Shown one piece after another: positions 9,116 to 17,158 of a stretch of DNA of 35,141 nucleotides. Source of the stretch: GCA-2697345 sp045565015 (GTDB lineage: Bacteria; Pseudomonadota; Alphaproteobacteria; Rhodobacterales; Rhodobacteraceae); assembly GCA_045565015.1 (NCBI GenBank), contig JBJLGD010000025.1, positions 1 to 35,141 on the forward strand, given 5' to 3'. A model generated the notes under the pieces. That model worked only from the letters and a program-made list of their open reading frames with translations, did no database searches and was not told the origin of the DNA. Position numbers and translations under genes: made by a program. How positions within the stretch are numbered: the first letter of the stretch is position 1; each line of letters starts with the position of its first letter.

Positions 9116-9448
9116 ATGGCTTTGTTAACAATGTGTATGCCAATTCTCCCAGGTAAAAAAGAAAAATGGCTTCAAAAAATGGATGAGTTAAATCAGGAAC
9201 CAGCTAAAAGTGAATTTGATGCTTCAAGAGAAACTGCTGGAGTACATGAACGATCCTTTTTACAAGAAACGCCAGGTGGCGATTTTGTAATCTTAACATT
9301 TGAAGGTGATGACCCAGAAGCAAGTTTTGGAAAAATAATGCAAAATATGCCAGAGGATTTCGCTGAATTTGCGAAAGAAGTACATGGCTTGGATGTTAAT
9401 GCGCCTCCACCACCATTACCAAAATTGGTTTACAACAGTAGAAGTTAA
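9116..9448 (+). CDS. Small conserved protein of unknown function (probable dimeric alpha/beta-barrel type)
   Basis: A 110-residue protein preceded by GAAAGGA. It begins with a strand-like MALLTMCMPILPGKKEKW, then a helix, then ASRETAGVHERSFLQETPGGDFVILTFEGDDPE and a second helical half. This strand-helix-strand-strand layout resembles small ferredoxin-like proteins of the dimeric alpha/beta-barrel group, and I recall uncharacterised proteins with the same ILPGK and Q.TP.GD pattern. I do not recognise a named family or a catalytic residue. The C-terminus has a proline run (NAPPPPLPK). It is divergent from the amidase and convergent with the Ada-like gene. Confidence 0.6.
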   Translation: MALLTMCMPILPGKKEKWLQKMDELNQEPAKSEFDASRETAGVHERSFLQETPGGDFVILTFEGDDPEASFGKIMQNMPEDFAEFAKEVHGLDVNAPPPPLPKLVYNSRS

Positions 9449-9461
9449 AAAAATTTTAATT

Positions 9462-10325
9462 TTATTTTTCTTCATTTTGTAAATTTTCCCATGCAATAAT
9501 GGCTTGTTTGCGGTTAAGGCCCCACATATATCCTCCTAAGTGTCCATTAGATCGTATTACTCTGTGACACGGTATTAAGAACGCAACTGGGTTAGACCCA
9601 ATTGCTGTGCCTACGGCACGGTATGATTTTGGTTCTCCTATTTGCTTGGCAATAGTTCCGTAAGTGCTCAGCGAACCACTTGGGATTTTTAGTAAGGCTT
9701 CCCATACTTTCAGCTGAAAGGGTGTACCAAAAAGATGTAATTTTATTTCATCAAGGCCTTTCCAATCCGACCGAAGAACGCTTAATGCCTTTGACTGAAA
9801 ATCATCTGTCTTCTCCAGGAATTTTGCATTTGGAAATTTTTTCTTTAAAGTTTTTATTCCGGCCTCTTTCTCTCTCTCAAAGGCCATATGACAAATACCT
9901 ATATCTGTTGAACCTATTAATAAGGTACCGAATAATGTTTCGCAAAATGTATAGTTAATTCCCAACCCTTCCCCGCGGTTTTTAAATTGACCTGGAGTCA
10001 TCCCTTCAATATTAACAAACAAGTCATGCAACCGACTTGAACTCGAAAAACCAAGATCATAGGATACGTCAAGTAATGATAGTCCTTTTACAGCTAACTC
10101 CTTTTTGGCATAAACAAGTTTAACAAATTGTAAAAATTTTTTAGGACTTACTCCCACCCAGCGTGAAAATAGTCGCTGGAAATGATATGGACTGAGATTA
10201 ATTGCGGAAGCGATATCCTCCAGTGATGGTTCCTCTTTAAAATTTCTTGTAATATAATCTATCGCATCCTCTACACGCTGATAATCTATCACTCCTTGAC
10301 TTTTCAAAATATGGTCCTTTGGCAT
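9462..10325 (-). CDS. Ada-like protein: AraC-type HTH fused to O6-methylguanine methyltransferase
   Basis: The 287-residue protein has an AraC-type helix-turn-helix pair (residues about 17-115; SLEDIASAINLSPYHFQRLF and DVSYDLGFSSSSRLHDLF). This is followed by a methylguanine-DNA methyltransferase domain (about 125-287) with the acceptor motif IPCHRVIRSNG (C253) and YRAVGTAIGSNP (Arg finger region). It removes O6-alkyl groups from DNA by suicide transfer to C253. The N-terminal zinc domain with four cysteines that repairs methylphosphotriesters and switches E. coli Ada on is absent, so activation would have to differ. It is oriented away from the DMT permease. Confidence 0.9.
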   Translation of the reverse strand: MPKDHILKSQGVIDYQRVEDAIDYITRNFKEEPSLEDIASAINLSPYHFQRLFSRWVGVSPKKFLQFVKLVYAKKELAVKGLSLLDVSYDLGFSSSSRLHDLFVNIEGMTPGQFKNRGEGLGINYTFCETLFGTLLIGSTDIGICHMAFEREKEAGIKTLKKKFPNAKFLEKTDDFQSKALSVLRSDWKGLDEIKLHLFGTPFQLKVWEALLKIPSGSLSTYGTIAKQIGEPKSYRAVGTAIGSNPVAFLIPCHRVIRSNGHLGGYMWGLNRKQAIIAWENLQNEEK

Positions 10326-10442
10326 TCAACTGAAAAGGGTATTTTTAGATTCCTAAGTGTATCTCTAGACGAATATTAATTACTACCCACTTCTTGCTAT
10401 ATTTCATGAATAATAAGATTAGAATTTAAATATTAGCAAGAA

Positions 10443-11399
10443 ATGGGTCGACTTACTATAAATACCATGAGAGTTGGAAATATGAAAAAGCTTAATACTA
10501 AAATTGACTTTGTCTCAGCTATCTTATTACTTGGTTTAGCAACAGCTTGGAGCGGGTCGTTTTTTTTTGCCGAAATAGCTATGAAAGAGCTACCTCCGTT
10601 AACGGTAACCCTTCACAGGGTCTTCTGGGCAGTTCCAATATTATTTATAATAATTAAATTTAAAGGAATTATTTTACCTAATTCTTTTCACGTTTGGAGT
10701 CGTTATTTAGTTATGGGTACTTTAAATAATGCGATCCCATTTTCGCTAATATTTTGGGCACAAACTAGTATTGGTAGCGGCCTTGCTGCTATCTTAAATA
10801 GTACCACAGCTGTATTTGGAGCTCTCATCGCTGGTGTTTTACTTGTCGATGAGCAGCTAACACTCGGAAAATTAGTTGGGACGCTTATTGCAGTTTTAGG
10901 CGTAGTTGTAATATTAGGGATAAACACTATTACTGATCTTAATATCAGGAATCTTTCTCAAATAGCCGTTCTTTGTGCTGCAGTTTCTTATTCGCTAGCC
11001 AGCGTTTGGGGCAAAAAATATCTATCTGAATATCCACCCTTGGTAAACGCTTTCGGAATGCTCTCAGGTGGGACTCTAATAATGGTTCCTATTGTACTGT
11101 ATGTAGATGGTATACCAAGCCTGAGAATACCAGCTTATGTCGGGATGAGTCTATTTTCTCTTGTGATCATTTCTACGGTGATTGCGTATCTCCTCTTTTT
11201 TGAAATACTTCAACGGGCTGGTGCCGCTAATCTCATGCTAGTGACACTCTTAATACCGCCAATAGCAGTTGGCTTGTCATCGGTGTTTCTTAACGAGAAA
11301 TTTGGAAACGAAGCATGGATAGGTTTTTTGGTAATAGCCATTGGTCTGATAATAACAGACGGAAGAGTTATTGATTGGTTAAGAAAATTGTACAATTAA
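10443..11399 (+). CDS. DMT-superfamily permease (EamA type)
   Basis: About 318 residues with roughly ten hydrophobic segments arranged as two EamA repeats. The first starts near LLLGLATAWSGSFFFAEIAM and the second near IAVLCAAVSYSLASVWGKKY. Typical pairs such as AILNSTTAVFGALIAGVLL and NLMLVTLLIPPIAVGLSSVFLNE close each half. It probably exports or exchanges small metabolites or amino acids across the inner membrane. In-frame ATGs occur at 10443, 10467 and 10482; the last (MKKLNTK) directly precedes the first membrane segment and may be the true start. It is divergent from the Ada-like gene and has no obvious operon partner. Confidence 0.85.
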   Translation: MGRLTINTMRVGNMKKLNTKIDFVSAILLLGLATAWSGSFFFAEIAMKELPPLTVTLHRVFWAVPILFIIIKFKGIILPNSFHVWSRYLVMGTLNNAIPFSLIFWAQTSIGSGLAAILNSTTAVFGALIAGVLLVDEQLTLGKLVGTLIAVLGVVVILGINTITDLNIRNLSQIAVLCAAVSYSLASVWGKKYLSEYPPLVNAFGMLSGGTLIMVPIVLYVDGIPSLRIPAYVGMSLFSLVIISTVIAYLLFFEILQRAGAANLMLVTLLIPPIAVGLSSVFLNEKFGNEAWIGFLVIAIGLIITDGRVIDWLRKLYN

Positions 11400-11488
11400 A
11401 TTCTTTGTTTTATAAAATAATCTAATAAAAAAACTTATTCAAAAATTTTAAAATTTCGTACTTAGTCTCCCATACACAAGTTTAAAAA

Positions 11489-12487
11489 CTAAACACTAAG
11501 TGCATTTATAGTTTGTATAAGTTCTTCGTTAACTAATCGGGGGCCCTTGTCCAACCTATTCTTATATCGTCTAGCACCCGGTATTCTTACCCCTTTGAGC
11601 AACATTAAACGATCCATGAAACCCTCGACATGATCCTCCCAGCCATCACCAGCGATAAGGGATGGCGATAACGCAATGATCATCTCTCCTCCTCTCGGGG
11701 GTCCACCATCACCATTATCTTTTTCAGCCGCCTCATAGCTAAAACGTTCACTTGTTAAACCTGCCGCTAAAAGTTCTACCATTAGCGCTATAGCAGAACC
11801 TTTATAGCCACCGAATGGTAGTAAAACCCCATCGGCAATTTTTGCTGGATCAGTAGTCTGGTTACCATCTGTGTCAAGGCCTGTACCAATAGGAACACTT
11901 TTTCCATCACGGGCTGCTATCTGTACATCTCCTAACGCCATTGCTGACGTTGCCATATCATAACAGACTGGATTTTTTCCAGGCCGAGGCCAAGCGAAAG
12001 AAATTGGGTTTGTACCAAAAAACTTCTCACTTGAACCTGCTGGAGCAACGGTTGGCATATAGGCTGTACAAGCAATTCCAACCAAACCTCGGTCAGCTAA
12101 GTATTCAGTTTCAGGCCATAGAGCTGCAAAATGGTGAACTCCAGTTAAAGACATAGCAGCGACTCCCGTCGCCTTGGCCGCTTCTGTAAGCACTGGTAAT
12201 CCAGTTGCTTGAGCTATGGGTGCAAAACATCCCCGCCCATCCACATGGATAATTGCTGAAGTTTTTTTTGAAACAATCGGATTTGCTTTACCATCAACTT
12301 TACCACTGCGTAAGGCTTTAACATATCCTGGTATACGAAATAAACCGTGAGAATGCGATCCATCTCGCTCTGCTCTCATAACAATATCAGCAATTGCAGA
12401 AGCATTCTCATCATTACATTGATTTGCCAACATAGTATCTTTGGTAAGATCATAAATTTCATCAAGGCTAAGCTTTATTTTAGTCAT
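11489..12487 (-). CDS. Malate/L-lactate dehydrogenase family 2 (Ldh2/DpkA-like) NAD(P)H oxidoreductase
   Basis: A 332-residue protein typical of the Ldh2 family: RAERDGSHSHGLFRIPGY, VHHFAALWPETEYLADRGL, GTNPISFAWPRPG and LLPFGGYKGSAIALMVELLAAGL are family landmarks. Members reduce 2-oxoacids or the cyclic imines delta1-piperideine- and delta1-pyrroline-2-carboxylate, or oxidise ureidoglycolate, using NAD(P)H. The cis-3-hydroxyproline-dehydratase-like gene at 16053 would make delta1-pyrroline-2-carboxylate, so an imine reductase role is attractive but inferred. It is divergent from the amidohydrolase gene and convergent with the DMT permease. Confidence 0.85.
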   Translation of the reverse strand: MTKIKLSLDEIYDLTKDTMLANQCNDENASAIADIVMRAERDGSHSHGLFRIPGYVKALRSGKVDGKANPIVSKKTSAIIHVDGRGCFAPIAQATGLPVLTEAAKATGVAAMSLTGVHHFAALWPETEYLADRGLVGIACTAYMPTVAPAGSSEKFFGTNPISFAWPRPGKNPVCYDMATSAMALGDVQIAARDGKSVPIGTGLDTDGNQTTDPAKIADGVLLPFGGYKGSAIALMVELLAAGLTSERFSYEAAEKDNGDGGPPRGGEMIIALSPSLIAGDGWEDHVEGFMDRLMLLKGVRIPGARRYKNRLDKGPRLVNEELIQTINALSV

Positions 12488-12701
12488 TTTTTATTAATCC
12501 TAAGCTATTATTCAAATAATTTAATTATCCCATTTTAATATACTAAATCGTTTCGAGTTATAATAAAAATACTTTTACTTTTTTTCTATCTTTCTAATAA
12601 TAAAAAAATTGACGTAAAAGATATCACTAATCATCTTAATTATTGCGAAATATATAAATCGCATTATCATAATCACCTTATTAGATAAAAGGACCTTTCT
12701 A

Positions 12702-14135
12702 GTGACCGTAACATGCGTAAAGAATTGCGATTGGGGAATAGTTTGGAATAACGAAACAAACCGTCATCATTATTCAAGTTCTGTAGATCTCGTTTTTTCT
12801 GGAAATACGATTACATATATCGGCTCACACTATGACGGTAAAGTTGATAAAATTATAGATGGTAAAAACTTGATGATAATGCCTGGCCTCATCGACATTC
12901 ACTCTCATACTTCTCTTGAACCGAGTTATAAGGGTATCCGAGAGGAGCATGGATTACCAGAAATGTATATGAGTGGTCTTTATGAACGATGCGCTATACT
13001 TATGCCAGACCAGGATGGACAAAAAGCCTGTACCGAAGTCGCATATTGCGAAATGTTACTCAGCGGCGTCACCTCGATAGCTGATCTTTCATTCAATTAT
13101 CCAGGATGGAAGGAATTAGCTGAACAAAGTGGTATGCGAGTGTGGCTTGCTCCCTGGTTTTCATCTTCCAGTTGGTACGTAGAGAACCGTCACGAAGTAA
13201 AATATCACTGGGATGAGAAAGCAGGTATAGTGGCTTTTGAGACGGCTTTAAAGTTAATAGATTCACTAGATAATCAGCAAAATGGTCTTCTATCAGGAAT
13301 GATCTATCCCGCTCAAATTGATACATGTAGCGAAGATCTTCTTCGAGCATCGATGTCTGCCGCTACTGAAAGAGGTATTACTTTTACGACGCACGCGGCT
13401 CAAAGTGTTATGGAATTCAATACTATGGTACAGCGTCATGGTAAAACTCCAATCCAATGGGCTGACGATATAGGTATTTTGCAATCTAATTCTATAATTG
13501 CTCATGCTATATTCTTGGATGAACATTCATGGCTCCATTGGCCAACCCGAAAGGATTTAGAAATACTTGCAAAAAGAGATACAGTAGTAGCACATTGTCC
13601 GACACCATTTGTAAGGTATGGCCAATTGCTTGAAGATTTTGGCCGTTATAAAAAAGCCAATGTTCGGTTAGGTATTGGAACGGATACGATACCTCATAAT
13701 ATGTTAGAGGAAATGCGTTGGGCGGCAATACTTGGTAGAGTAGCAGCTGAAGATATGTTTTCAATTACCACTGAAGACATCTTTGAAGCGGCAACTGTAA
13801 AAGGCGCGTCTGCTCTTTTAAGAAATGATATAGGAAAGTTGGCTGCAGGAATGAAAGCCGATTTTTTATTGATTGATCTCACAGTTCCGTCAATGCGTCC
13901 TGCCCGAGATCCTTTACGAAGTCTTTTGTATTCTTCTGCTGATCGAGCGATTAAAGACGTCTTTATAAATGGCGAACAAGTAGTAGAAAACCGGAAAGTT
14001 TTAACCATGGATCATGAGAATGCCATGAAACGAGTCGAAGAAGCACAAATTCGAATGATGGAGAGGGTTCCTTCACTTGATTATGCAAACCGAACTATAG
14101 ACGAAGTCGCACCATTAAGCCTGTTGAAATCATGA
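12702..14135 (+). CDS. Metal-dependent amidohydrolase (TRZ/ATZ, cytosine-deaminase-like superfamily)
   Basis: A 477-residue enzyme of amidohydrolase superfamily subtype III. The first metal pair is H67/H69 in GLIDIHSHT, the next ligand is H231 in TFTTHAA, H268 is in IIAHAIFL, and D328 is in GIGTDTIPH. The C-terminal AADFLLIDL-like segment (MKADFLLIDL) is the usual composite beta-sandwich return. Such enzymes hydrolyse or deaminate cyclic C-N bonds with one Zn or Fe. The start is a GTG with AAAAGGA 9-10 nt upstream. The stop overlaps the start of the deacylase by 4 nt (ATGA), indicating translational coupling, so the two products probably act consecutively. The substrate is unknown. Confidence 0.88.
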   Translation: MTVTCVKNCDWGIVWNNETNRHHYSSSVDLVFSGNTITYIGSHYDGKVDKIIDGKNLMIMPGLIDIHSHTSLEPSYKGIREEHGLPEMYMSGLYERCAILMPDQDGQKACTEVAYCEMLLSGVTSIADLSFNYPGWKELAEQSGMRVWLAPWFSSSSWYVENRHEVKYHWDEKAGIVAFETALKLIDSLDNQQNGLLSGMIYPAQIDTCSEDLLRASMSAATERGITFTTHAAQSVMEFNTMVQRHGKTPIQWADDIGILQSNSIIAHAIFLDEHSWLHWPTRKDLEILAKRDTVVAHCPTPFVRYGQLLEDFGRYKKANVRLGIGTDTIPHNMLEEMRWAAILGRVAAEDMFSITTEDIFEAATVKGASALLRNDIGKLAAGMKADFLLIDLTVPSMRPARDPLRSLLYSSADRAIKDVFINGEQVVENRKVLTMDHENAMKRVEEAQIRMMERVPSLDYANRTIDEVAPLSLLKS

Positions 14136-15142
14136 GTTTAAGCACCATAGTTTCCTCCATAGACCTAGCATGTGACGGTAAAGCAATCGGTGATCTTAGA
14201 ATAAAATGGTCTGACAATTCTATACCGCTAGGATACCATTTAGTTCCTATTATCAGTATAAGAAATGGGTCAGGTCCAACAGCATTGATGATTAGTGGAA
14301 CCCACGGTGACGAATTTGAAGGACCGTCAGCGCTAATGCGCCTCGTCGACCAAATTGATATAAAAGATATTAACGGCCAGATTATAATTATCCCTGCGTT
14401 AAACGCTCCAGCTATCAGAGAATCATCTAGGGTATCTCCACTTGATAGAGGTAACCTAAATAGGGCGTTCCCAGGAAATCCAACAGGAGACGTCACTCAA
14501 CAAATCGCGTATCATATTGAAACAGAGCTATTACCTATAGCAGACGTCGTAGTAGATTTGCATTCTGGAGGAAAGGCTTCATTTTTTTCTCCATGTACTC
14601 TTGCGACCCGAACAAAAGACAAGACTCTATATAAGAAAAATTTAACACTAGCAAAAGTATTTGGGTTACCTTTGATTTGGGTTCTTGGTGATTTTAATGA
14701 CTCTCGTTCTTTAAATTCTGCAGCTGCTAGGGCTGGCATCCCTATGATTGCTACAGAACTCGGTGGTGGTGGTGGTGTTGATCCAGATATAACAAACACT
14801 ACTGAAAAAGGTTTATATAATTTACTCAAACATATTGGCATCCTCCCCGAAGATCCCCACATGCTCGATAGCAATACAATGGTTGAATTAGTATCAAACA
14901 ACCATAGCGTTATATCACCAGGTGAAGGAGTATTTGACCGAAAAGTTTCAGCCGGTGATATCATAAAAAAGGGACAATTAGCTGGGCAAATCCATTATAC
15001 TTTGGAACCCAGAAGACGCTCGGAGAACATATTTTTCAATAGTAACGGTATTGTACTGGCTCATACCAATCGTGGTTACGTGAAACGGGGTGATATGTTA
15101 TTATTGGTTGTTCAGGAGATTGACAACATAGGCATTGTGTAA
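14132..15142 (+). CDS. AstE/AspA-family zinc deacylase, DoeB-like
   Basis: A 336-residue member of the succinylglutamate desuccinylase/aspartoacylase carboxypeptidase family. Zinc ligands are readable as H58 and E61 (GTHGDEFEGP) and H144 (DLHSGGKASF). The segment SPLDRGNLNRAFPG and the ATELGGGGGVD stretch match DoeB, which deacetylates N-acetyl-2,4-diaminobutyrate in ectoine breakdown. DoeA, DoeC and DoeD are not in the window, so the acyl-amino-acid substrate may be different. The ATG overlaps the amidohydrolase stop, so it is translationally coupled: the first enzyme probably opens or deaminates a compound and this one removes an acyl group. Confidence 0.85.
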   Translation: MSLSTIVSSIDLACDGKAIGDLRIKWSDNSIPLGYHLVPIISIRNGSGPTALMISGTHGDEFEGPSALMRLVDQIDIKDINGQIIIIPALNAPAIRESSRVSPLDRGNLNRAFPGNPTGDVTQQIAYHIETELLPIADVVVDLHSGGKASFFSPCTLATRTKDKTLYKKNLTLAKVFGLPLIWVLGDFNDSRSLNSAAARAGIPMIATELGGGGGVDPDITNTTEKGLYNLLKHIGILPEDPHMLDSNTMVELVSNNHSVISPGEGVFDRKVSAGDIIKKGQLAGQIHYTLEPRRRSENIFFNSNGIVLAHTNRGYVKRGDMLLLVVQEIDNIGIV

Positions 15143-15237
15143 TCTCTAAAATGAAATTTTAGTTGGTTTGTCTTTGAACATACCGTTAAGCTGAATAAAA
15201 CTATAATTAATAAAAAATAATAAAATAGGAGGACTTA

Positions 15238-16023
15238 ATGAATTACCAAACTCTTAAGTATGAGTTTTCAGAGAATGTGGCTACCATTACTCTTAATAGA
15301 CAGGATAATTCTGCCAATGCGCTCAATGCAAAAATGACAGAAGAGTTGCTGGACGTGGGTGTAAAATGTGGAGCGCCAGAGGTCCGCGCTGTAATTTTTA
15401 CCGCAATCGGTAAGATGTTTTGTGGTGGCGGAGATTTAGTCGAAATGAATGCCGTAGAAGATAAGCACGCGCATTTAACAAAAATGGCTACCCTACTTCA
15501 TGCTGGGTTATCAAGATTTGCACATATAGATGCTCCGATTATTATGGCAATTAATGGAGCTGCAGGGGGTGCTGGGTTTTCTCTCGCATTATCAGGTGAT
15601 TTCGTTATTGCATCGGACAAGGCAAAATTTGTATCTGCCTACACCGCTTCTGGTTTAACACCAGACGGTTCATCAACCTATTATTTAGCAAAACATGTTG
15701 GTTTATTAAGGGCAAAAGAATTAATGCTAACTAATAGGGTTTTAACAGCCAGTGAAGCTCAGGATTGGGGAATTGTAAATAAAGTAGTAGCCCCAGAAAA
15801 TGTAATGATGGAAGCAAAATCATTAGCAAAGCGTTTAGCTTCTGGTCCAACAAAAGCGTTTGGCGGGGTGAAACAGTTACTTAATACTGCTTTTTCTGAT
15901 GGCATAGAAACACAACTTGATCATGAGACTAGGTCAATTGCTAATATGATGCGAACAGTTGATGGTCCATCGGGGATTTCAGCATTTCTAGCTAAGGAAG
16001 CTCCAAAATTCAAAGGTGAATAG
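15238..16023 (+). CDS. Enoyl-CoA hydratase/isomerase family protein (PaaG-like)
   Basis: A 261-residue crotonase-fold protein with an excellent ribosome site (GGAGG, 5 nt, ATG). Oxyanion-hole segments are FCGGGDL (about 61-67) and NGAAGGAGFSLA (about 106-117). The hydratase glutamates are not obvious: the first position lies in SAYTASGL, and the second is replaced by the context GLTPDGSSTYYL with D143. This resembles isomerases such as PaaG, which use one acidic residue, rather than classical hydratases. It would act on a CoA thioester, which fits a window containing an acyl-CoA synthetase, but no thiolase or acyl-CoA dehydrogenase is nearby. The dehydratase gene follows 29 nt later. Confidence 0.88.
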   Translation: MNYQTLKYEFSENVATITLNRQDNSANALNAKMTEELLDVGVKCGAPEVRAVIFTAIGKMFCGGGDLVEMNAVEDKHAHLTKMATLLHAGLSRFAHIDAPIIMAINGAAGGAGFSLALSGDFVIASDKAKFVSAYTASGLTPDGSSTYYLAKHVGLLRAKELMLTNRVLTASEAQDWGIVNKVVAPENVMMEAKSLAKRLASGPTKAFGGVKQLLNTAFSDGIETQLDHETRSIANMMRTVDGPSGISAFLAKEAPKFKGE

Positions 16024-16052
16024 AATATTTAAGGGTAAAATCTTTTAAGCTC

Positions 16053-17156
16053 ATGAAAATAAAAGAGATCCATATATATCAGCACGATTTAAAGGTTGAG
16101 AATGGTCCATATACTATGGCCAACGCTAGCGTTTGGTCTCTAAAGAGTACTTTGGTAAAACTTATAACAAACACTGGTCTTGTTGGGTGGGGTGAAACTT
16201 GCCCCGTGGGGCCTACGTATGCGGAATCCCATGCCAAAGGTGCTAGGGCTGCGTTAGAAGAGATATCACCTAGCTTAATAGGGGAGGACATATTACCCTT
16301 AAATATTCAAAGAAAAATGGCTTCTGTTTTAAACGGTCATAATTATGCCAAAGCCGCTATTGATATTGCCTCTTTCGACGTCTTGGGTAAATCTTTGGAT
16401 CAAAGTGTCAGTGATTTACTTGGCGGAGCAGTAATAGATAAAGTACCCTCATATTATGCAACAGGCGTGGGACTGCCAGAAGAGATTGCTACAATTGCGC
16501 ATGAAAAGGTTTTAGAGGGATATCCAAGATTACAAATCAAAGTTGGAGGCAGACCAATTGAGATAGATATCGAAGCTATAAGTAAAGTATGGGAAAAGGT
16601 TGGAAGATATAACATTAGACTAGCTATTGACGCTAATAGAGGTTGGACAACTCGGGACACAATTCGTATCAGTAATGAATTAAGTGATATCCCCTTTGTT
16701 CTCGAGCAACCATGTGATACAGTCTATGACCTTAGAAAAATTCGATCTCAGATACATCACCCCATATTCATGGATGAAAACTCCGTTAATATACCAACCA
16801 TCATTAACGCGGTTGGTACCGAATTAGTCGATGGCTTTGGGATGAAAATTACTCGTATCGGAGGCTTACAACCGATGCAATTATTTAGAGATATTTGTGA
16901 AGCCCGTAGTATACCGCACACGTGCGATGATAGTTGGGGTGGCGATATTATAGCGGCCGCTTGTACTCATATGGGAGCAACCGTTCAACCAGCATTAATG
17001 GAAGGAGTATGGATTGCTCAGCCCTATATAAAAGGACACTACGATGAAGCAAATTGTATTAAAGTTTCCAAAGGGCACATTTCAGTACCAAAAGGACCAG
17101 GCCTAGGAGTCCTTCCCAATGAAGAACTTTTTGGAAAAGCCGTATTCTCCTGCTGA
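16053..17156 (+). CDS. Enolase-superfamily (MR/MLE) enzyme, cis-3-hydroxy-L-proline dehydratase-like
   Basis: A 367-residue mandelate racemase/muconate lactonizing enzyme. Metal ligands are D193 (AIDANRGW), E218 (VLEQPC) and D241 (FMDEN); the two general bases are K163 (LQIKVGG) and K265 (GMKITRIGG). The segments HNYAKAAIDIASFD and CDDSWGGDIIAAA closely resemble cis-3-hydroxy-L-proline dehydratase from marine alphaproteobacteria as I remember it, including QxK in place of KxK. That enzyme yields delta1-pyrroline-2-carboxylate, which a Ldh2-family reductase (compare 11489-12487) turns into proline. Substrate assignment is tentative, since this superfamily is functionally very diverse. It is convergent with the dehalogenase, 2 nt apart. 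Confidence 0.82.
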   Translation: MKIKEIHIYQHDLKVENGPYTMANASVWSLKSTLVKLITNTGLVGWGETCPVGPTYAESHAKGARAALEEISPSLIGEDILPLNIQRKMASVLNGHNYAKAAIDIASFDVLGKSLDQSVSDLLGGAVIDKVPSYYATGVGLPEEIATIAHEKVLEGYPRLQIKVGGRPIEIDIEAISKVWEKVGRYNIRLAIDANRGWTTRDTIRISNELSDIPFVLEQPCDTVYDLRKIRSQIHHPIFMDENSVNIPTIINAVGTELVDGFGMKITRIGGLQPMQLFRDICEARSIPHTCDDSWGGDIIAAACTHMGATVQPALMEGVWIAQPYIKGHYDEANCIKVSKGHISVPKGPGLGVLPNEELFGKAVFSC

Positions 17157-17158
17157 GT

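Noticed and set aside
11400..11488. Terminator between the DMT permease and the Ldh2-family gene
   Set aside because: TTTTATAAAA-like inverted repeats are present, but they are purely A/T with no stable stem.
13093..14008. Minus-strand open frames opposite the amidohydrolase
   Set aside because: They are overlapping shadows of a gene whose metal-binding motifs are intact, and their residue composition is not protein-like.
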